From positions 1 to 64,000 of the forward strand of contig JAHIVC010000052.1 in assembly GCA_018816945.1 (NCBI GenBank): a DNA stretch of 64,000 bases, read 5' to 3'. A program made the translations under genes and the position numbers. Below, piece by piece: positions 1 through 9,495 of the stretch (its first letter is position 1; each line of letters starts with the position of its first letter). The notes beneath the pieces are model-generated. The model did not search any database, had not been told where the DNA came from, and saw nothing but the letters and a program-made list of their open reading frames with translations. This DNA comes from Bacteroidota bacterium (GTDB taxonomy: Bacteria; Bacteroidota; Bacteroidia; Bacteroidales; GCA-2711565).

Positions 1-586
1 CAAAGGACTCCAATGCAAACAAATTAATATAATACCACCATAGTAATTCACTTTTAAATCCACTTTCTTTTTTTATCGGTAATTCTTCGTTAAAATATTT
101 AAGCACACCTTCTCTGAACCTTTTATAATCGTCCTTATGAAACTCACCACCATAATATGAGAACTTGTCCTTCAATGAATTTACACTATCAAGAGGATTT
201 CGAATGATATATATGAACTTACAATCGGGATCGTATTTTCTAAAAATTCCATATCGACCGTTCCCTCTAATAATTTTAATTAATTTGGCATTATCCTTCT
301 GTATTGGGTTAAAAATTTTGTGAAGAAACGAATCATCTATGTTTTCTGTATTTTTAATAAATAATGGAAGTGCCAAATGAGATGCGATTCCTTCATGACT
401 GATTGAGTCAGTATATTTAAAATTACCTTTCACATTTTCATAAAAATCATTAAATGAATTTATATCCCAAAGAAAAGGTTCATATACAAAATCAACTTCA
501 TTGTACTTATCGATAAGAATTTTTTGCAATAATGCATAGATTGCTGTAGTTCCTGAACGGGCTGATCCAATTATACAAACTTTCAT
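1..586 (-). CDS. Sulfotransferase family protein (partial, cut by left window edge)
   Basis: The reading frame is open to the window edge, so the C-terminus is missing; about 195 residues are present from ATG 586. The N-terminus has a GSARSGTT loop, matching the 5'-phosphosulfate-binding motif of PAPS-dependent sulfotransferases. IIRNPLDSVNS, about residues 134-144, matches the 3'-phosphate-binding motif. The family transfers sulfate from PAPS to hydroxyl groups of sugars or other acceptors. It sits 14 bp downstream of a polysaccharide ABC exporter ATPase on the same strand, so decoration of a surface glycan is a reasonable inference. The substrate cannot be read from the sequence. Confidence 0.8.
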   Translation of the reverse strand, partial: MKVCIIGSARSGTTAIYALLQKILIDKYNEVDFVYEPFLWDINSFNDFYENVKGNFKYTDSISHEGIASHLALPLFIKNTENIDDSFLHKIFNPIQKDNAKLIKIIRGNGRYGIFRKYDPDCKFIYIIRNPLDSVNSLKDKFSYYGGEFHKDDYKRFREGVLKYFNEELPIKKESGFKSELLWWYYINLFALESF

Positions 587-600
587 TTTGTAACAATAAT

Positions 601-1983
601 TTAGTAATTAACATTTATCATATCAATATTCATTTCAATAGCACAATCTGCGATTCCATATATTCCAACGGGCGATTCAACAATTTTAAAAACACTTGCA
701 TCTATTATTCGACCGTAAAAAATGAGTTTTTCGCCTACTGTTGAAGAAACACCGCAATTCAGGTAATAGGTTCCCAATAATAAATTCGCTATAAACTTCC
801 ATTTAATCGTAACCCTGTCAGTTTTGTTAAAATCCAATCTTGTTGCTAAAAGATCCAGATGATCAGGGATTGTAGCACCGACTAACATTTGCCCCTGCTC
901 AGTTTTTATTTGCATACCAAACGAAATGTCCTTTAAATTTTCTAAAAACAAAACATTATATTGATAAATGTAAGTCATTCCAGAAACTAAAGCATTGACT
1001 CTTCTTCCATCTAATGAAAAAATACCAATTAAAGAAAATTCCACCTTACTATCTATATATTCAACAGTGCTCTTAGGATTTAAACCATCAATAAAATAAT
1101 CTTTTAGAGGATAGTTCTTAACTGAATTTCTGGATAGTTCATAGTTAAATTTAAAATCATTTTTTAAATTCTCATTTACTTGTATATTATAATCAGTAAT
1201 ATCCTTCTGAATTTGCCTAACTAATAAGTCATGAGAAATTATTTTTGAGAAAATCATTTTTTGATAAATACTAGTGATCATTTTGGGAATCCCATTTGCC
1301 AAGACCTGACCTTTATCAATTAGAATCGCACGAGAACAAAGTAGGTTAACAGAACTAATTGAGTGACTGACATATAATATGGTTTTACCAGCTTTGAAGA
1401 ATGTTTCCATTTTAGCAAAGCATTTTCTTCTAAACAACTCATCCCCTACCGATAAGACTTCATCCAAGATAAGAATATCAGGGTCAATATTAACGGAGAC
1501 AGCAAATGCCAATCTAGCTTTCATTCCACTTGAGTATGTTTTCAGAGGTTGGTAAATAAAATCACCAATTTCAGCAAATTCAAGAATCTGATCAATTCGT
1601 TCTTCCATATCCTTTCGTGAAAACCCCATTAAGGAAGAATAAAAGAAAATGTTCTCGATTCCCGTAAATTCAGGATTAAAGCCCGAACCAAGCTCTAATA
1701 AAGGGACTATTTTACCTTGGGTAAATACTTGGCCATTTGAAGGTGTTAAGATGCCTGAAATTATTTTTAACAAAGTTGATTTCCCTGAACCATTCCGTCC
1801 AATGATGCCGAGAATTTCTCCTTTACGTACTTCCAAATTAATATTTTCAAGCGCGTAAAAATCCCTATGGAATACTTTTCTAAGTGGGTGTAATGATTCC
1901 TTTAATCTGTCGACTTTACTTTTATATAACTTATACCTTTTTGAGATATTTGATAACTGTATGACTACTTCCTTTTCATCCAT
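601..1983 (-). CDS. Polysaccharide ABC exporter, ATP-binding subunit (Wzt/TagH-like) with extended C-terminal domain
   Basis: 460 residues. Residues 1-245 form an ABC ATPase: Walker A GRNGSGKST at 62-70, signature SSGMK at 151-155, Walker B ILILDE at 170-175 and the switch histidine in VSHS near 207. The remaining ~210 residues are predicted beta-rich and lie where Wzt proteins carry a carbohydrate-binding domain that recognises the capped O-antigen. The product would power export of a lipid-linked polysaccharide across the inner membrane with the permease encoded immediately upstream (10-bp gap). Glycan specificity through the C-terminal domain is inferred from family knowledge. Confidence 0.88.
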   Translation of the reverse strand: MDEKEVVIQLSNISKRYKLYKSKVDRLKESLHPLRKVFHRDFYALENINLEVRKGEILGIIGRNGSGKSTLLKIISGILTPSNGQVFTQGKIVPLLELGSGFNPEFTGIENIFFYSSLMGFSRKDMEERIDQILEFAEIGDFIYQPLKTYSSGMKARLAFAVSVNIDPDILILDEVLSVGDELFRRKCFAKMETFFKAGKTILYVSHSISSVNLLCSRAILIDKGQVLANGIPKMITSIYQKMIFSKIISHDLLVRQIQKDITDYNIQVNENLKNDFKFNYELSRNSVKNYPLKDYFIDGLNPKSTVEYIDSKVEFSLIGIFSLDGRRVNALVSGMTYIYQYNVLFLENLKDISFGMQIKTEQGQMLVGATIPDHLDLLATRLDFNKTDRVTIKWKFIANLLLGTYYLNCGVSSTVGEKLIFYGRIIDASVFKIVESPVGIYGIADCAIEMNIDMINVNY

Positions 1984-1993
1984 TTAATTCTAT

Positions 1994-2812
1994 TTAGGTA
2001 ACATCGGCAAAATGAGGCCTTAATTTTTTAAAAACTAATATCCCAGCTATTAGAATAATAAATGTGAGAGTCCAGAAATATAAAGTCAAAACTGGATACT
2101 CCCAAAATCCAGTCTTAAATAAAAGGCTATCTCTGTAACCATTAACAATATAATACAATGGATTAAATTGCATTATAATGGCAATATCCTTAGGTAATTC
2201 TTTAATATTCCAGAAGATTGGTGTTAGGAAGAATAGAACCCTATTTATAATGCTAATAATATTCTTTATATCGGGAAAAAACAAATTGATTGAAGACGTA
2301 AGCCAAGCCAAACCAGTGATTAAAACGACGAAACAAAATATATAATATAAAAGTTGTATCCAAAATAATGAAGGCTGAATCTTATTTACCAGGAGTAATA
2401 ATATTGCAATAATTACAATTATGGCATGAAGCATTAAACTTGAAAGAATCTTAACAATAGGTAAAATAGCAATTCTGAAATTTACCTTTCTTATCAAAAA
2501 AGAATACTCTTTAATACTATTAACAACAGCCATTAAGGTTGTGCTAAATAATTCATAAGAAATATATCCGGTAATAAGATAGGTAATATAAGGTACCCCT
2601 AAGGTATTTATATGCCCGTATCTAAATCCAAAAACAAGGTATAATATGATTATAAATGCTAAAGGGTCAAATATTGACCATGCCAATCCAAATATATTTT
2701 TTATATATTTTGAAGAAAAATCACGTTTTGTCAACTCTAAAATAACATTTCTATTCTCCTTAAGCTGAGATAGAAAATCTATTCCTTCAACAAATAAGCG
2801 GCTTATATTCAT
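1994..2812 (-). CDS. Polysaccharide ABC exporter, permease subunit (ABC-2 type, Wzm/TagG-like)
   Basis: 272 residues with about six hydrophobic segments, the usual size and layout of ABC-2 permeases for O-antigen or teichoic acid export. The N-terminal LTKRDFSSKYIKNIFGLAW stretch resembles the amphipathic interface helix of Wzm/TagG proteins. It is followed 10 bp later by its ATPase partner, so the two should form the exporter. The upstream neighbours (DUF2304, GT2, TPR membrane protein) belong to the same strand and theme. Confidence 0.88.
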   Translation of the reverse strand: MNISRLFVEGIDFLSQLKENRNVILELTKRDFSSKYIKNIFGLAWSIFDPLAFIIILYLVFGFRYGHINTLGVPYITYLITGYISYELFSTTLMAVVNSIKEYSFLIRKVNFRIAILPIVKILSSLMLHAIIVIIAILLLLVNKIQPSLFWIQLLYYIFCFVVLITGLAWLTSSINLFFPDIKNIISIINRVLFFLTPIFWNIKELPKDIAIIMQFNPLYYIVNGYRDSLLFKTGFWEYPVLTLYFWTLTFIILIAGILVFKKLRPHFADVT

Positions 2813-2842
2813 TACACCTTATTATAATTATATAGTAAATTG

Positions 2843-3250
2843 TTACATTTCATTCTGTTCAGAATCCATTTCAGTAATATTCTCTATTTCTGCGCGCTTA
2901 AGTTTCTCTCTCAGTACATTCATCTCCTGCTTCATCAATCCAATGTCCTGGCCAATTGATTTAATCCAGAAAGATTGTTTAGAAATGATGAGGGAAAACT
3001 CAATCATAATGATAAATAGGGCCATTATTAAAATCATAAATAAGGCAGCCGGAGGATAGGCTATTCCTAAAATATCTGCCATCCATTCAAGTCCGTTACG
3101 CCATATAGAAAACAGAACAAACACACTTGTGAAAAACAACCAAAGAATGGAATATTCTTCCTTTAAACGATGTTGCCGGATTAAAATAATGATAAAGATT
3201 AAAAGTGAAACACTTCCTGCGATGGCAATTATTTGTATCCTGTTATCCAT
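2843..3250 (-). CDS. DUF2304 family small membrane protein
   Basis: 135 residues with three hydrophobic segments (about 6-24, 35-55, 66-92) followed by a charged, coiled-coil-prone tail (about 95-135). DUF2304 proteins commonly neighbour DPM1-like glycosyltransferases, as here: the GT2 gene is 11 bp upstream. They are thought to help present or flip polyprenyl-phosphate sugars, but the biochemical role is not established. Membrane location is seen in the sequence; the role is inferred from context. Confidence 0.75.
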   Translation of the reverse strand: MDNRIQIIAIAGSVSLLIFIIILIRQHRLKEEYSILWLFFTSVFVLFSIWRNGLEWMADILGIAYPPAALFMILIMALFIIMIEFSLIISKQSFWIKSIGQDIGLMKQEMNVLREKLKRAEIENITEMDSEQNEM

Positions 3251-3261
3251 GACACTCTAAT

Positions 3262-3978
3262 TTAATTTTTTAATTTTTTTGACCTTAAGGCCGCCATGGC
3301 CATTGATAATAAAACTTTAACGATATAATAGGGGCCCTTCCAGGTTGGGATTGAAGACACGCCGCCTTGCCGCTCACGCATTTGGGTAAATACCTCCTTC
3401 ATTCTAAACCCATTTTTACCTAGCAGGATAATAAGTTCAGGTTCCGGAAAATCAACCGGATAATGTGTCGCTAAAAATTCAATCGCTTTTCGATTATAAG
3501 CCCTAAAACCGGATGTTTGATCGGCAATCCGTTGTCTGACAAAGAAATAGCTAAAGAGCCTCAATACGTATATGCCAATCATTCTGAATGATTTGGGTTG
3601 ATAAGTTTGGGTTTTCTGTATAAACCTGGATCCAATCACACAATCTGCGTCTCCTGCCATGATGGGTTTAATTATTTTAATAATCTCCTCAATCATGTGC
3701 TGACCGTCACCATCAAATTGCAGAGCGATTGGATAATCGTGCTCTTTCGCGAATTTAAAACCGGTTTGCACACTTGCCCCGATTCCCATGTTATAAGGTA
3801 GATTAATCACAGATGCCAATTTTGTTTTTTCGGCAAGCTTTCCGGTTTCATCAGCAGAACCGTCATTTACAACCAACAAATCAAAGGTCGGATATTCCTG
3901 CTTAATGGCAGATATAACCTCCACAATGCTTGCGGCTTCATTAAATGCCGGAATGATCACCAAAACTTTTTCCATCAT
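3262..3978 (-). CDS. Glycosyltransferase family 2, dolichyl-phosphate-mannose-synthase-like
   Basis: 238 residues. The GT-A fold is marked by VIIPAFNEA near the N-terminus, VVNDGS, the metal-binding FDGDGQH near 108-114, and GSRF. The family transfers a sugar from a nucleotide donor to polyprenyl phosphate on the cytoplasmic face. The start is one of two adjacent ATG codons (3978 or 3975). Pairing with DUF2304 downstream and a TMTC-like membrane protein 2 bp upstream suggests a route that makes a lipid-linked sugar and then uses it outside the membrane. The sugar is unknown. Confidence 0.85.
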   Translation of the reverse strand: MMEKVLVIIPAFNEAASIVEVISAIKQEYPTFDLLVVNDGSADETGKLAEKTKLASVINLPYNMGIGASVQTGFKFAKEHDYPIALQFDGDGQHMIEEIIKIIKPIMAGDADCVIGSRFIQKTQTYQPKSFRMIGIYVLRLFSYFFVRQRIADQTSGFRAYNRKAIEFLATHYPVDFPEPELIILLGKNGFRMKEVFTQMRERQGGVSSIPTWKGPYYIVKVLLSMAMAALRSKKLKN

Positions 3979-3980
3979 TA

Positions 3981-6008
3981 TTATTTTTGAATTATTAACC
4001 TCTGCTTACAATTCTCCAATAAGGTTTCATCAATCTGAGCTCCATATTCCATTGCCTTCAAAAAATCACTGTATGCCTGTTCAAAATTATTTTGTTCAAG
4101 ATAACAAATTCCACGGAGTTTTAATACTTCTCCATCTTTTGCATTGAATTGCAATGAAGTGTTTAAATCTTTTATGGATAAATCAAACCGACGAATTGCA
4201 TAAAAAGCCTTTGCCCTGTTATTGTATGCATTGCTTAGTCTCGGTTCAATTTCAAGGGCTTTATTCAAATCAATGATTGCATCTTCATATTTCCCAAGGT
4301 TCAACATCACCTGACCACGATTATTTAAAGCAGCTGCAAAATTCGGATTTAGTTGAATGGCTTTATTTAAATCATTGAGTGCATTTTGGATTTCTCCTTT
4401 AAATAAATATGCATTTGCCCGATTAAACCAAGCTGACTCAAGTTCGGGTTTTAATTCAATAGCTTTTGAACAATCATCAATTGCAGCATCAAAATCTTTC
4501 ATTCGTAGTCTTGCAATACCTCTGGTATCGAATGCTTCAGCAAATTTATCATTGAGTGAAATTGACTGATTTAAATCCCTGATGGCGTCTTCTGTTCGGT
4601 TAAGAACCAGAAGTGCCTCTGCCCTATTGTAATAAACCTGATCGTTCTCAGGTTCTATTTTATTAGCGATATTAAACTGCTCAATGGCAGGCACCGGCTT
4701 AAACAAATGAAAATATGCAATGCCAAGATTTAAATGTGGTCGAGCTTTTGCAGGTGACTTTTGCACCACGTCGTACCATAATGCAAGTTTTGTTTTCCAT
4801 ACTGTATTTCGAACTAGTGTTAAACAGCCATATACCACTATAATTAAGGAGAAAACCATAATTAATTGGCCTTGCTTAATTTTTCTCAATAGCTCAATGA
4901 GCGCAAGCACCAGAATTATCGCAAATCCCATCATTGGCAAATACAAACGATGTTCAAATATTACATCCCTGATCGGAATGATACTCGATTCAACCATAAG
5001 CGTTATAAAAAACCAGGCAATTCCATATGAAATTAATGGGTGTTTGCGGTAGATCGTAAAAGCAGAAACCAGCAAACTGATGACAACAACGCCACTAATC
5101 AACTCATCTATCCCCCACAATGATTTGGAAATCACAAAATCATAATCCAAATTTTGTGAAATCGGCAGGACAAGTAACTGAACATATTTTACAATTACCC
5201 GAATTTGGGTAATAAAGTATTCGTATCGACTAATACTTTCTGTTTCTTTGGGAAGAAGTCCTCCAAGAATGACTACAAAAGATGAAATCAAAATAGCAAT
5301 AACTCCGGTAAGCAATAATTTATTAAACCGTTTTCCTTCATTATTTCTGATAAAAAAGAATTCGATCAATAAAAAAGCAATAGGTAAAGTAACTGCAATT
5401 TGTTTGGAAAGAACCGATGCGATCGCTGTAATAATCGTTAAAACATAAAAAGATACAAACTTAATATATAACTCCCCTTTCACCTGCGACAACCTTGCCT
5501 TTAAATAAAAAAAACTTGATGCAATATAAAAAAGCCCTGCCAGAGAAGTCATTCGTTGAATGATATAACTCACAGCCTGTGTTTGAATCGGATGGCACAA
5601 AAAAATCAATGCGATAAATAATGCAGTGAGTTTTTCTTTTCCTATGATTTTATTTGAATGGACTACCTTTTGAGAAAGTAATAAAAGTGTGAAGAAGTAG
5701 ACCAAAATACTTGTCAGAAGATGAACCATCAAATTAAAGACATGGTAGCCGAATACGTTTGTTCCATTTAATGATCTGTTTATAGCTAGCGTAAAATATG
5801 ACAAAGGGCGATCATTAATTCTGGTCCAACTTGAAAATTCTGAATACAGGGAAAGATCATTAAACTTATTTTGCTGAACAATATGCACGCCATCATCGAA
5901 CTGAAACTCTCCATAAAAACTATTGGAATAGATAATAGTTCCTAATACAATTATCAGAAGACATGAGAATAAATGAGTTCTATTTTTTAATAATTCCAAT
6001 TGGTGCAT
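3981..6008 (-). CDS. Multi-pass membrane protein with C-terminal TPR array (TMTC-like predicted glycosyltransferase)
   Basis: 675 residues. The first ~400 carry about ten hydrophobic segments. An acidic FQFDDGVH motif follows the first one, as in GT-C/TMTC O-mannosyltransferases, which take sugar from polyprenyl-phosphate donors on the periplasmic side. Residues ~410-655 form about seven 34-residue TPR units (repeated xxAxxDLNKAIxLxP pattern). TPRs bind peptides, so a protein acceptor is possible. The gene directly precedes a DPM1-like GT2 (2-bp gap) that could make the donor. A TAnnTTTG-type promoter element lies just upstream. Enzymatic function is inferred. Confidence 0.72.
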   Translation of the reverse strand: MHQLELLKNRTHLFSCLLIIVLGTIIYSNSFYGEFQFDDGVHIVQQNKFNDLSLYSEFSSWTRINDRPLSYFTLAINRSLNGTNVFGYHVFNLMVHLLTSILVYFFTLLLLSQKVVHSNKIIGKEKLTALFIALIFLCHPIQTQAVSYIIQRMTSLAGLFYIASSFFYLKARLSQVKGELYIKFVSFYVLTIITAIASVLSKQIAVTLPIAFLLIEFFFIRNNEGKRFNKLLLTGVIAILISSFVVILGGLLPKETESISRYEYFITQIRVIVKYVQLLVLPISQNLDYDFVISKSLWGIDELISGVVVISLLVSAFTIYRKHPLISYGIAWFFITLMVESSIIPIRDVIFEHRLYLPMMGFAIILVLALIELLRKIKQGQLIMVFSLIIVVYGCLTLVRNTVWKTKLALWYDVVQKSPAKARPHLNLGIAYFHLFKPVPAIEQFNIANKIEPENDQVYYNRAEALLVLNRTEDAIRDLNQSISLNDKFAEAFDTRGIARLRMKDFDAAIDDCSKAIELKPELESAWFNRANAYLFKGEIQNALNDLNKAIQLNPNFAAALNNRGQVMLNLGKYEDAIIDLNKALEIEPRLSNAYNNRAKAFYAIRRFDLSIKDLNTSLQFNAKDGEVLKLRGICYLEQNNFEQAYSDFLKAMEYGAQIDETLLENCKQRLIIQK

Positions 6009-6019
6009 ATTAGTTGCAA

Positions 6020-6027
6020 CAAATATA
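6020..6027 (-). promoter_or_regulatory. Candidate -7 element for the glycan gene run
   Basis: Read on the minus strand the sequence is TATATTTG, matching the Bacteroidota -7 consensus TAnnTTTG. It lies 12 bp upstream of ATG 6008, implying a very short leader. No clear -33 TTTG was found at the usual spacing. Confidence 0.4.
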
Positions 6028-6074
6028 ATATCTTTTAAAACATTAGATATACGTTGCGGATCATAATAAAAGAA

Positions 6075-6117
6075 GGAGGAAATATTCAGAGATAACTATC
6101 TGCTGAACATTTCCTCC
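6075..6117 (-). terminator. Rho-independent terminator after the alpha/beta hydrolase gene
   Basis: A 15-bp stem with one mismatch (arms 6075-6089 and 6103-6117, 13-nt loop) begins 23 bp past the hydrolase stop codon. On the minus strand it is followed by a T-rich run (TTCTTTTATT). It separates the two-component/hydrolase operon from the glycan genes downstream. Confidence 0.8.
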
Positions 6118-6139
6118 CAAGAGTGAAAACAAGCTATTC

Positions 6140-7231
6140 CTAATATTTATAGCCTGCTTTATGTAATTCTTTTAAGGTTTTAATAGGTTTTGGTGGATTT
6201 AAATATCCCGCAAGGAATTTATAAATTTTTACCCGTATTTCTTTTGCTGCTTTGGTATCAATGCGGTCGAACGAGTGGCCACCGGGCATATCTTTAAAAA
6301 TTTCATACTCAAACTTTTTACCATCGGCTTTCAACGATTTGATCAAATGTTCAACTTCTAAAACATTCACGTCTTCATCGTTGGTATTGGTATGGATTAA
6401 TAGCGGAGTTTTTAATTTTTCGGTATGCCAGGCTGGTGATCTGCGTCGATATTCCTCAACATTTTCATCAGCAGGTTTTCCAATATGATAATCTGCAGAA
6501 AATAAATCACGATAACCCTGATTTTTATAACCCATTCTTGCAATCAAGTCACTTACGGGTACCCCTGCAAAACCAACTTTATAGCTTTCAGGATGATCAT
6601 AAAGATTGAAAAGAGTGATCAAGCCACCATGGCTCCAACCAATTAACCCAACTCTGTCTTTATCCACAAATTCGTAATTTTCAACCATGTAGGCCCTACT
6701 TGCATCCACATCTTCTACCTCAAGCCCTCCGTAATCAATTTTTTCATAAAAGCCCTTGCCATAGCCGGTACTTCCTCGATAATCGGCAGCTACTACGATA
6801 TAGCCTTGAGATACCATCTCACGAATAATATGGGTGTAATAGGTTGTGACATTAGCATGAACTCCACCATGTGGAAAAACAAGTAAAGGGTACTTTTTAT
6901 TTACATCAATATCTTTAGGAATAAAAATGTACGCCCAAAATTTGGTAGGATTGCCTGCCCCCTGACCAGTTGGGTTTTTCTCATTAGCTGCAGGTGGCCC
7001 ATACATATATACTTTATCAACAAAGGCAACATCTCCCACTCTTTGAAACCAAAGCAAATCATCAATTGATTTTTCCATAACATCAAGACGATGATCAAGG
7101 TTTTTATTATCATTTTTCAAGGACTTAATGTCTTTGCTTAGTTGTTCCAGATTTTGTGCAGAAGCACCAAGACCAACAAATACAATTCCTGTTAGCAGAA
7201 ATAATTTGGTTAATTTAAATAACTTTTTCAT
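6140..7231 (-). CDS. Secreted alpha/beta hydrolase, S9 prolyl-oligopeptidase-like
   Basis: 363 residues. A signal peptide ends near ASA-Q at 24-26, then a short heptad-like segment (about 27-60) precedes the catalytic domain. The nucleophile elbow GWSHGG puts the serine at 200; Asp285 or Asp287 and His319 (GGHSFDR) complete a plausible triad. HGGVHAN near 121 would form the oxyanion region. Family members cleave short peptides or esters outside the cytoplasm. There is no N-terminal beta-propeller, which classical S9 peptidases have, so the substrate is uncertain. It lies 72 bp downstream of a response regulator on the same strand, suggesting co-transcription with the two-component system. Confidence 0.8.
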   Translation of the reverse strand: MKKLFKLTKLFLLTGIVFVGLGASAQNLEQLSKDIKSLKNDNKNLDHRLDVMEKSIDDLLWFQRVGDVAFVDKVYMYGPPAANEKNPTGQGAGNPTKFWAYIFIPKDIDVNKKYPLLVFPHGGVHANVTTYYTHIIREMVSQGYIVVAADYRGSTGYGKGFYEKIDYGGLEVEDVDASRAYMVENYEFVDKDRVGLIGWSHGGLITLFNLYDHPESYKVGFAGVPVSDLIARMGYKNQGYRDLFSADYHIGKPADENVEEYRRRSPAWHTEKLKTPLLIHTNTNDEDVNVLEVEHLIKSLKADGKKFEYEIFKDMPGGHSFDRIDTKAAKEIRVKIYKFLAGYLNPPKPIKTLKELHKAGYKY

Positions 7232-7303
7232 CGGATTGATTTTATAATTTTTTCGTCTACGAATTTAGAAAAAATGATTTAATTAATGGTATCTTGAATG
7301 GAA

Positions 7304-7984
7304 TTAATCGACAATCTTGAGGATATATCCTACTCGTCGGATGGTCTCTAAGTTAATTGACGGATCGCTTTGGAAATATTTTCTAAGTCGACTGATAAAA
7401 ACATCCATTGATCGCCCCAAAAAGTAGTCATTATTTCCCCAAAGATCAGAAAGAATATTTTCACGTTTTACGGTTTGATTAAGATGCTCGATCAAATATT
7501 TAAGAAGTTCGGCTTCACGCAATGTCAAACAATGAACCTGATCAGGACCCTTTAGTTTTAAGCTTCCGAAATTAAAGATAAACTTACCAACGCTAAACTC
7601 ATTTAATTCATTGGGACCAATTTTGGTTTTCCTGTTCAGTAGATTTTGAATACGTTGCACTAACTCTTCTATTTCAAAGGGTTTGCAAATATAATCGTCT
7701 GCAATTGCCAATCCTTTTAGCCGGTCTTCTTTCAAATTTCTGGCTGTCAGGAAAACAATCCACATATCCGGATTATCTTTTTTAATATCGGCAGCAAGCG
7801 AAAAACCATCCTTTTTTGGAAGCATGATGTCTAGAATACAAAGATCAGGTCTGCTGGTTTTATATTTATTCCAGCCATCCTCCCCATCTTCGGCAGTTAT
7901 CACTTCAAAATTCTGCATTTGTAAAAAAGAGGTCAACAAATTGCGAAAATCCCGTTCATCTTCGACTAATAGTAATCGACTCAT
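7304..7984 (-). CDS. OmpR-family response regulator
   Basis: 226 residues. The receiver domain (1-115) has the acidic pocket VEDE at 7-10, phosphoacceptor Asp52 in LDIMLP, and Lys101 in CKPFE. The C-terminal winged helix (about 130-226) has the LTLREAELLKYL start and RVGYIL end typical of Trans_reg_C. It follows the sensor kinase by 3 bp and therefore is its partner. RprY of Bacteroides is a likely relative by architecture. Such regulators bind tandem direct repeats, and a matching 11-bp repeat lies at 9496-9522. Confidence 0.92.
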   Translation of the reverse strand: MSRLLLVEDERDFRNLLTSFLQMQNFEVITAEDGEDGWNKYKTSRPDLCILDIMLPKKDGFSLAADIKKDNPDMWIVFLTARNLKEDRLKGLAIADDYICKPFEIEELVQRIQNLLNRKTKIGPNELNEFSVGKFIFNFGSLKLKGPDQVHCLTLREAELLKYLIEHLNQTVKRENILSDLWGNNDYFLGRSMDVFISRLRKYFQSDPSINLETIRRVGYILKIVD

Positions 7985-7987
7985 TTG

Positions 7988-9358
7988 TTATTTTTTTAAT
8001 TTGATAAAAAATGTAGTACCTATATTTAATTCACTTTCCAACCATAACTCTCCTCCATGTGCTTCAATGATACTTTTAACGTAAAACAAACCCAAACCCA
8101 ATCCTTTGGTATTATGCACGGATGAAGTATTAACCCTGTAAAATTTTTCGAAGATATGTTTCTGATCATTCGGATTGATCCCGATCCCATTATCCTTGAT
8201 TTTTAAAATCATTTCATCCGGATTAACAATTAAATCAATGATAAGATTTAATTCACCTCTTTTATACTTAACCGCGTTATCCAATAAATTATTTAAGGCT
8301 ATTGACAACTGAAATGCATCAGCGTAAATAAAAAATGCACTCCGTGGGATGAATGTTTTTATCTGTACTTCCTCATGCACCAACTTAAAACTATCAATTT
8401 TTTCATTTAAAAAATGGACAAAATCGATTTGTTTGAGTACAAGATTAATTTTTTGCTTCTCCCACATGCTGATATCCAGTATTTGATCAATGATTTGTGT
8501 TAGGTGTTTATTTTGACGGGAGATTATGTTCGAATACTCTTTAATCTTAAGCGGGTTCTTCACTATATCTTCGTTCGACAAACCTTGGTTAGCAAGTGAA
8601 ATTGTAGATAGCGGTGTTTTTAATTCATGCGTCATGTTATTGATAAAATCTGATTTTAAATCAGAAATCTTTTTCTGTTTCATTAAATTTCTGAGGGTAA
8701 AATAAAATACCAGACTGATGATCAAAATTGAAACCGTAATGAGGACAAGAACTCCTATCATTTCACTATATATTACCTGACGTTTTCTGGTAAAGTCAAC
8801 ATAAACATCAAAATTTACCGAGAAAAAACTTCGTTCGACCCGGAAATTATCCAGAAGCACGCCCTGAAGATTTTGATTGAGTACCCTTGAATTCACATCT
8901 CCAAGAATTAGGGTATCATTCCTGACTATTGGGAAATCATCAAAATCGTTAATGACTGTATAATCGTGAATAATAAATCCAGCCCGTAAATTTGGATCCA
9001 TATTCTGTTGATTTAATTTATAACTGATCCTATTACTGAAAGGTTCCGTAACTGTCATGATACTCATCACATTATCATAAAATGTCGCCTTCAGAGAATC
9101 TGATAATTTAGGATCATTAATATATCCAATTCCCTTAAAATAAAAACTGATTTTATCCATGTACCAATACATCGAATCAAGACCAAGTTCCGGCGAATAA
9201 TCATTAAGCTCATCCATAGCCTCTCGGATTACCTGATTATATCTTGTATCAAAATCATGCGATCTCACTTGATATACATTGATGATGGTATAAAATTGAA
9301 TCGATAAAAATACAATTAATGCAAACAAGGAAGCACTAACGATGATGTGTGGTTTCAT
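7988..9358 (-). CDS. Membrane sensor histidine kinase
   Basis: 456 residues from ATG 9358; a TTG two codons further upstream is also in frame but ATG is preferred. A transmembrane helix at about 7-27 and another at about 201-221 enclose a ~170-residue periplasmic sensor. Then come HisKA with His244 in NMTHELKTPL and HATPase_c with N box NNLLDNAVKY and G boxes DNGIGI and GLGLGL. It should autophosphorylate and pass phosphate to the adjacent regulator. The ligand is unknown; the sensor region shows no domain recognised by eye. Confidence 0.92.
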   Translation of the reverse strand: MKPHIIVSASLFALIVFLSIQFYTIINVYQVRSHDFDTRYNQVIREAMDELNDYSPELGLDSMYWYMDKISFYFKGIGYINDPKLSDSLKATFYDNVMSIMTVTEPFSNRISYKLNQQNMDPNLRAGFIIHDYTVINDFDDFPIVRNDTLILGDVNSRVLNQNLQGVLLDNFRVERSFFSVNFDVYVDFTRKRQVIYSEMIGVLVLITVSILIISLVFYFTLRNLMKQKKISDLKSDFINNMTHELKTPLSTISLANQGLSNEDIVKNPLKIKEYSNIISRQNKHLTQIIDQILDISMWEKQKINLVLKQIDFVHFLNEKIDSFKLVHEEVQIKTFIPRSAFFIYADAFQLSIALNNLLDNAVKYKRGELNLIIDLIVNPDEMILKIKDNGIGINPNDQKHIFEKFYRVNTSSVHNTKGLGLGLFYVKSIIEAHGGELWLESELNIGTTFFIKLKK

Positions 9359-9495
9359 TAACAATTACTTTATTAAAAACTGAATGCTAAACATCTGATT
9401 TATTAACGAATGAATCATTTTACAGAAATTATCATTTAGAACTCATTTGTTGAATTTTGAATAAAATTAATGCTTTTTCCCAATTTATAAACGCA

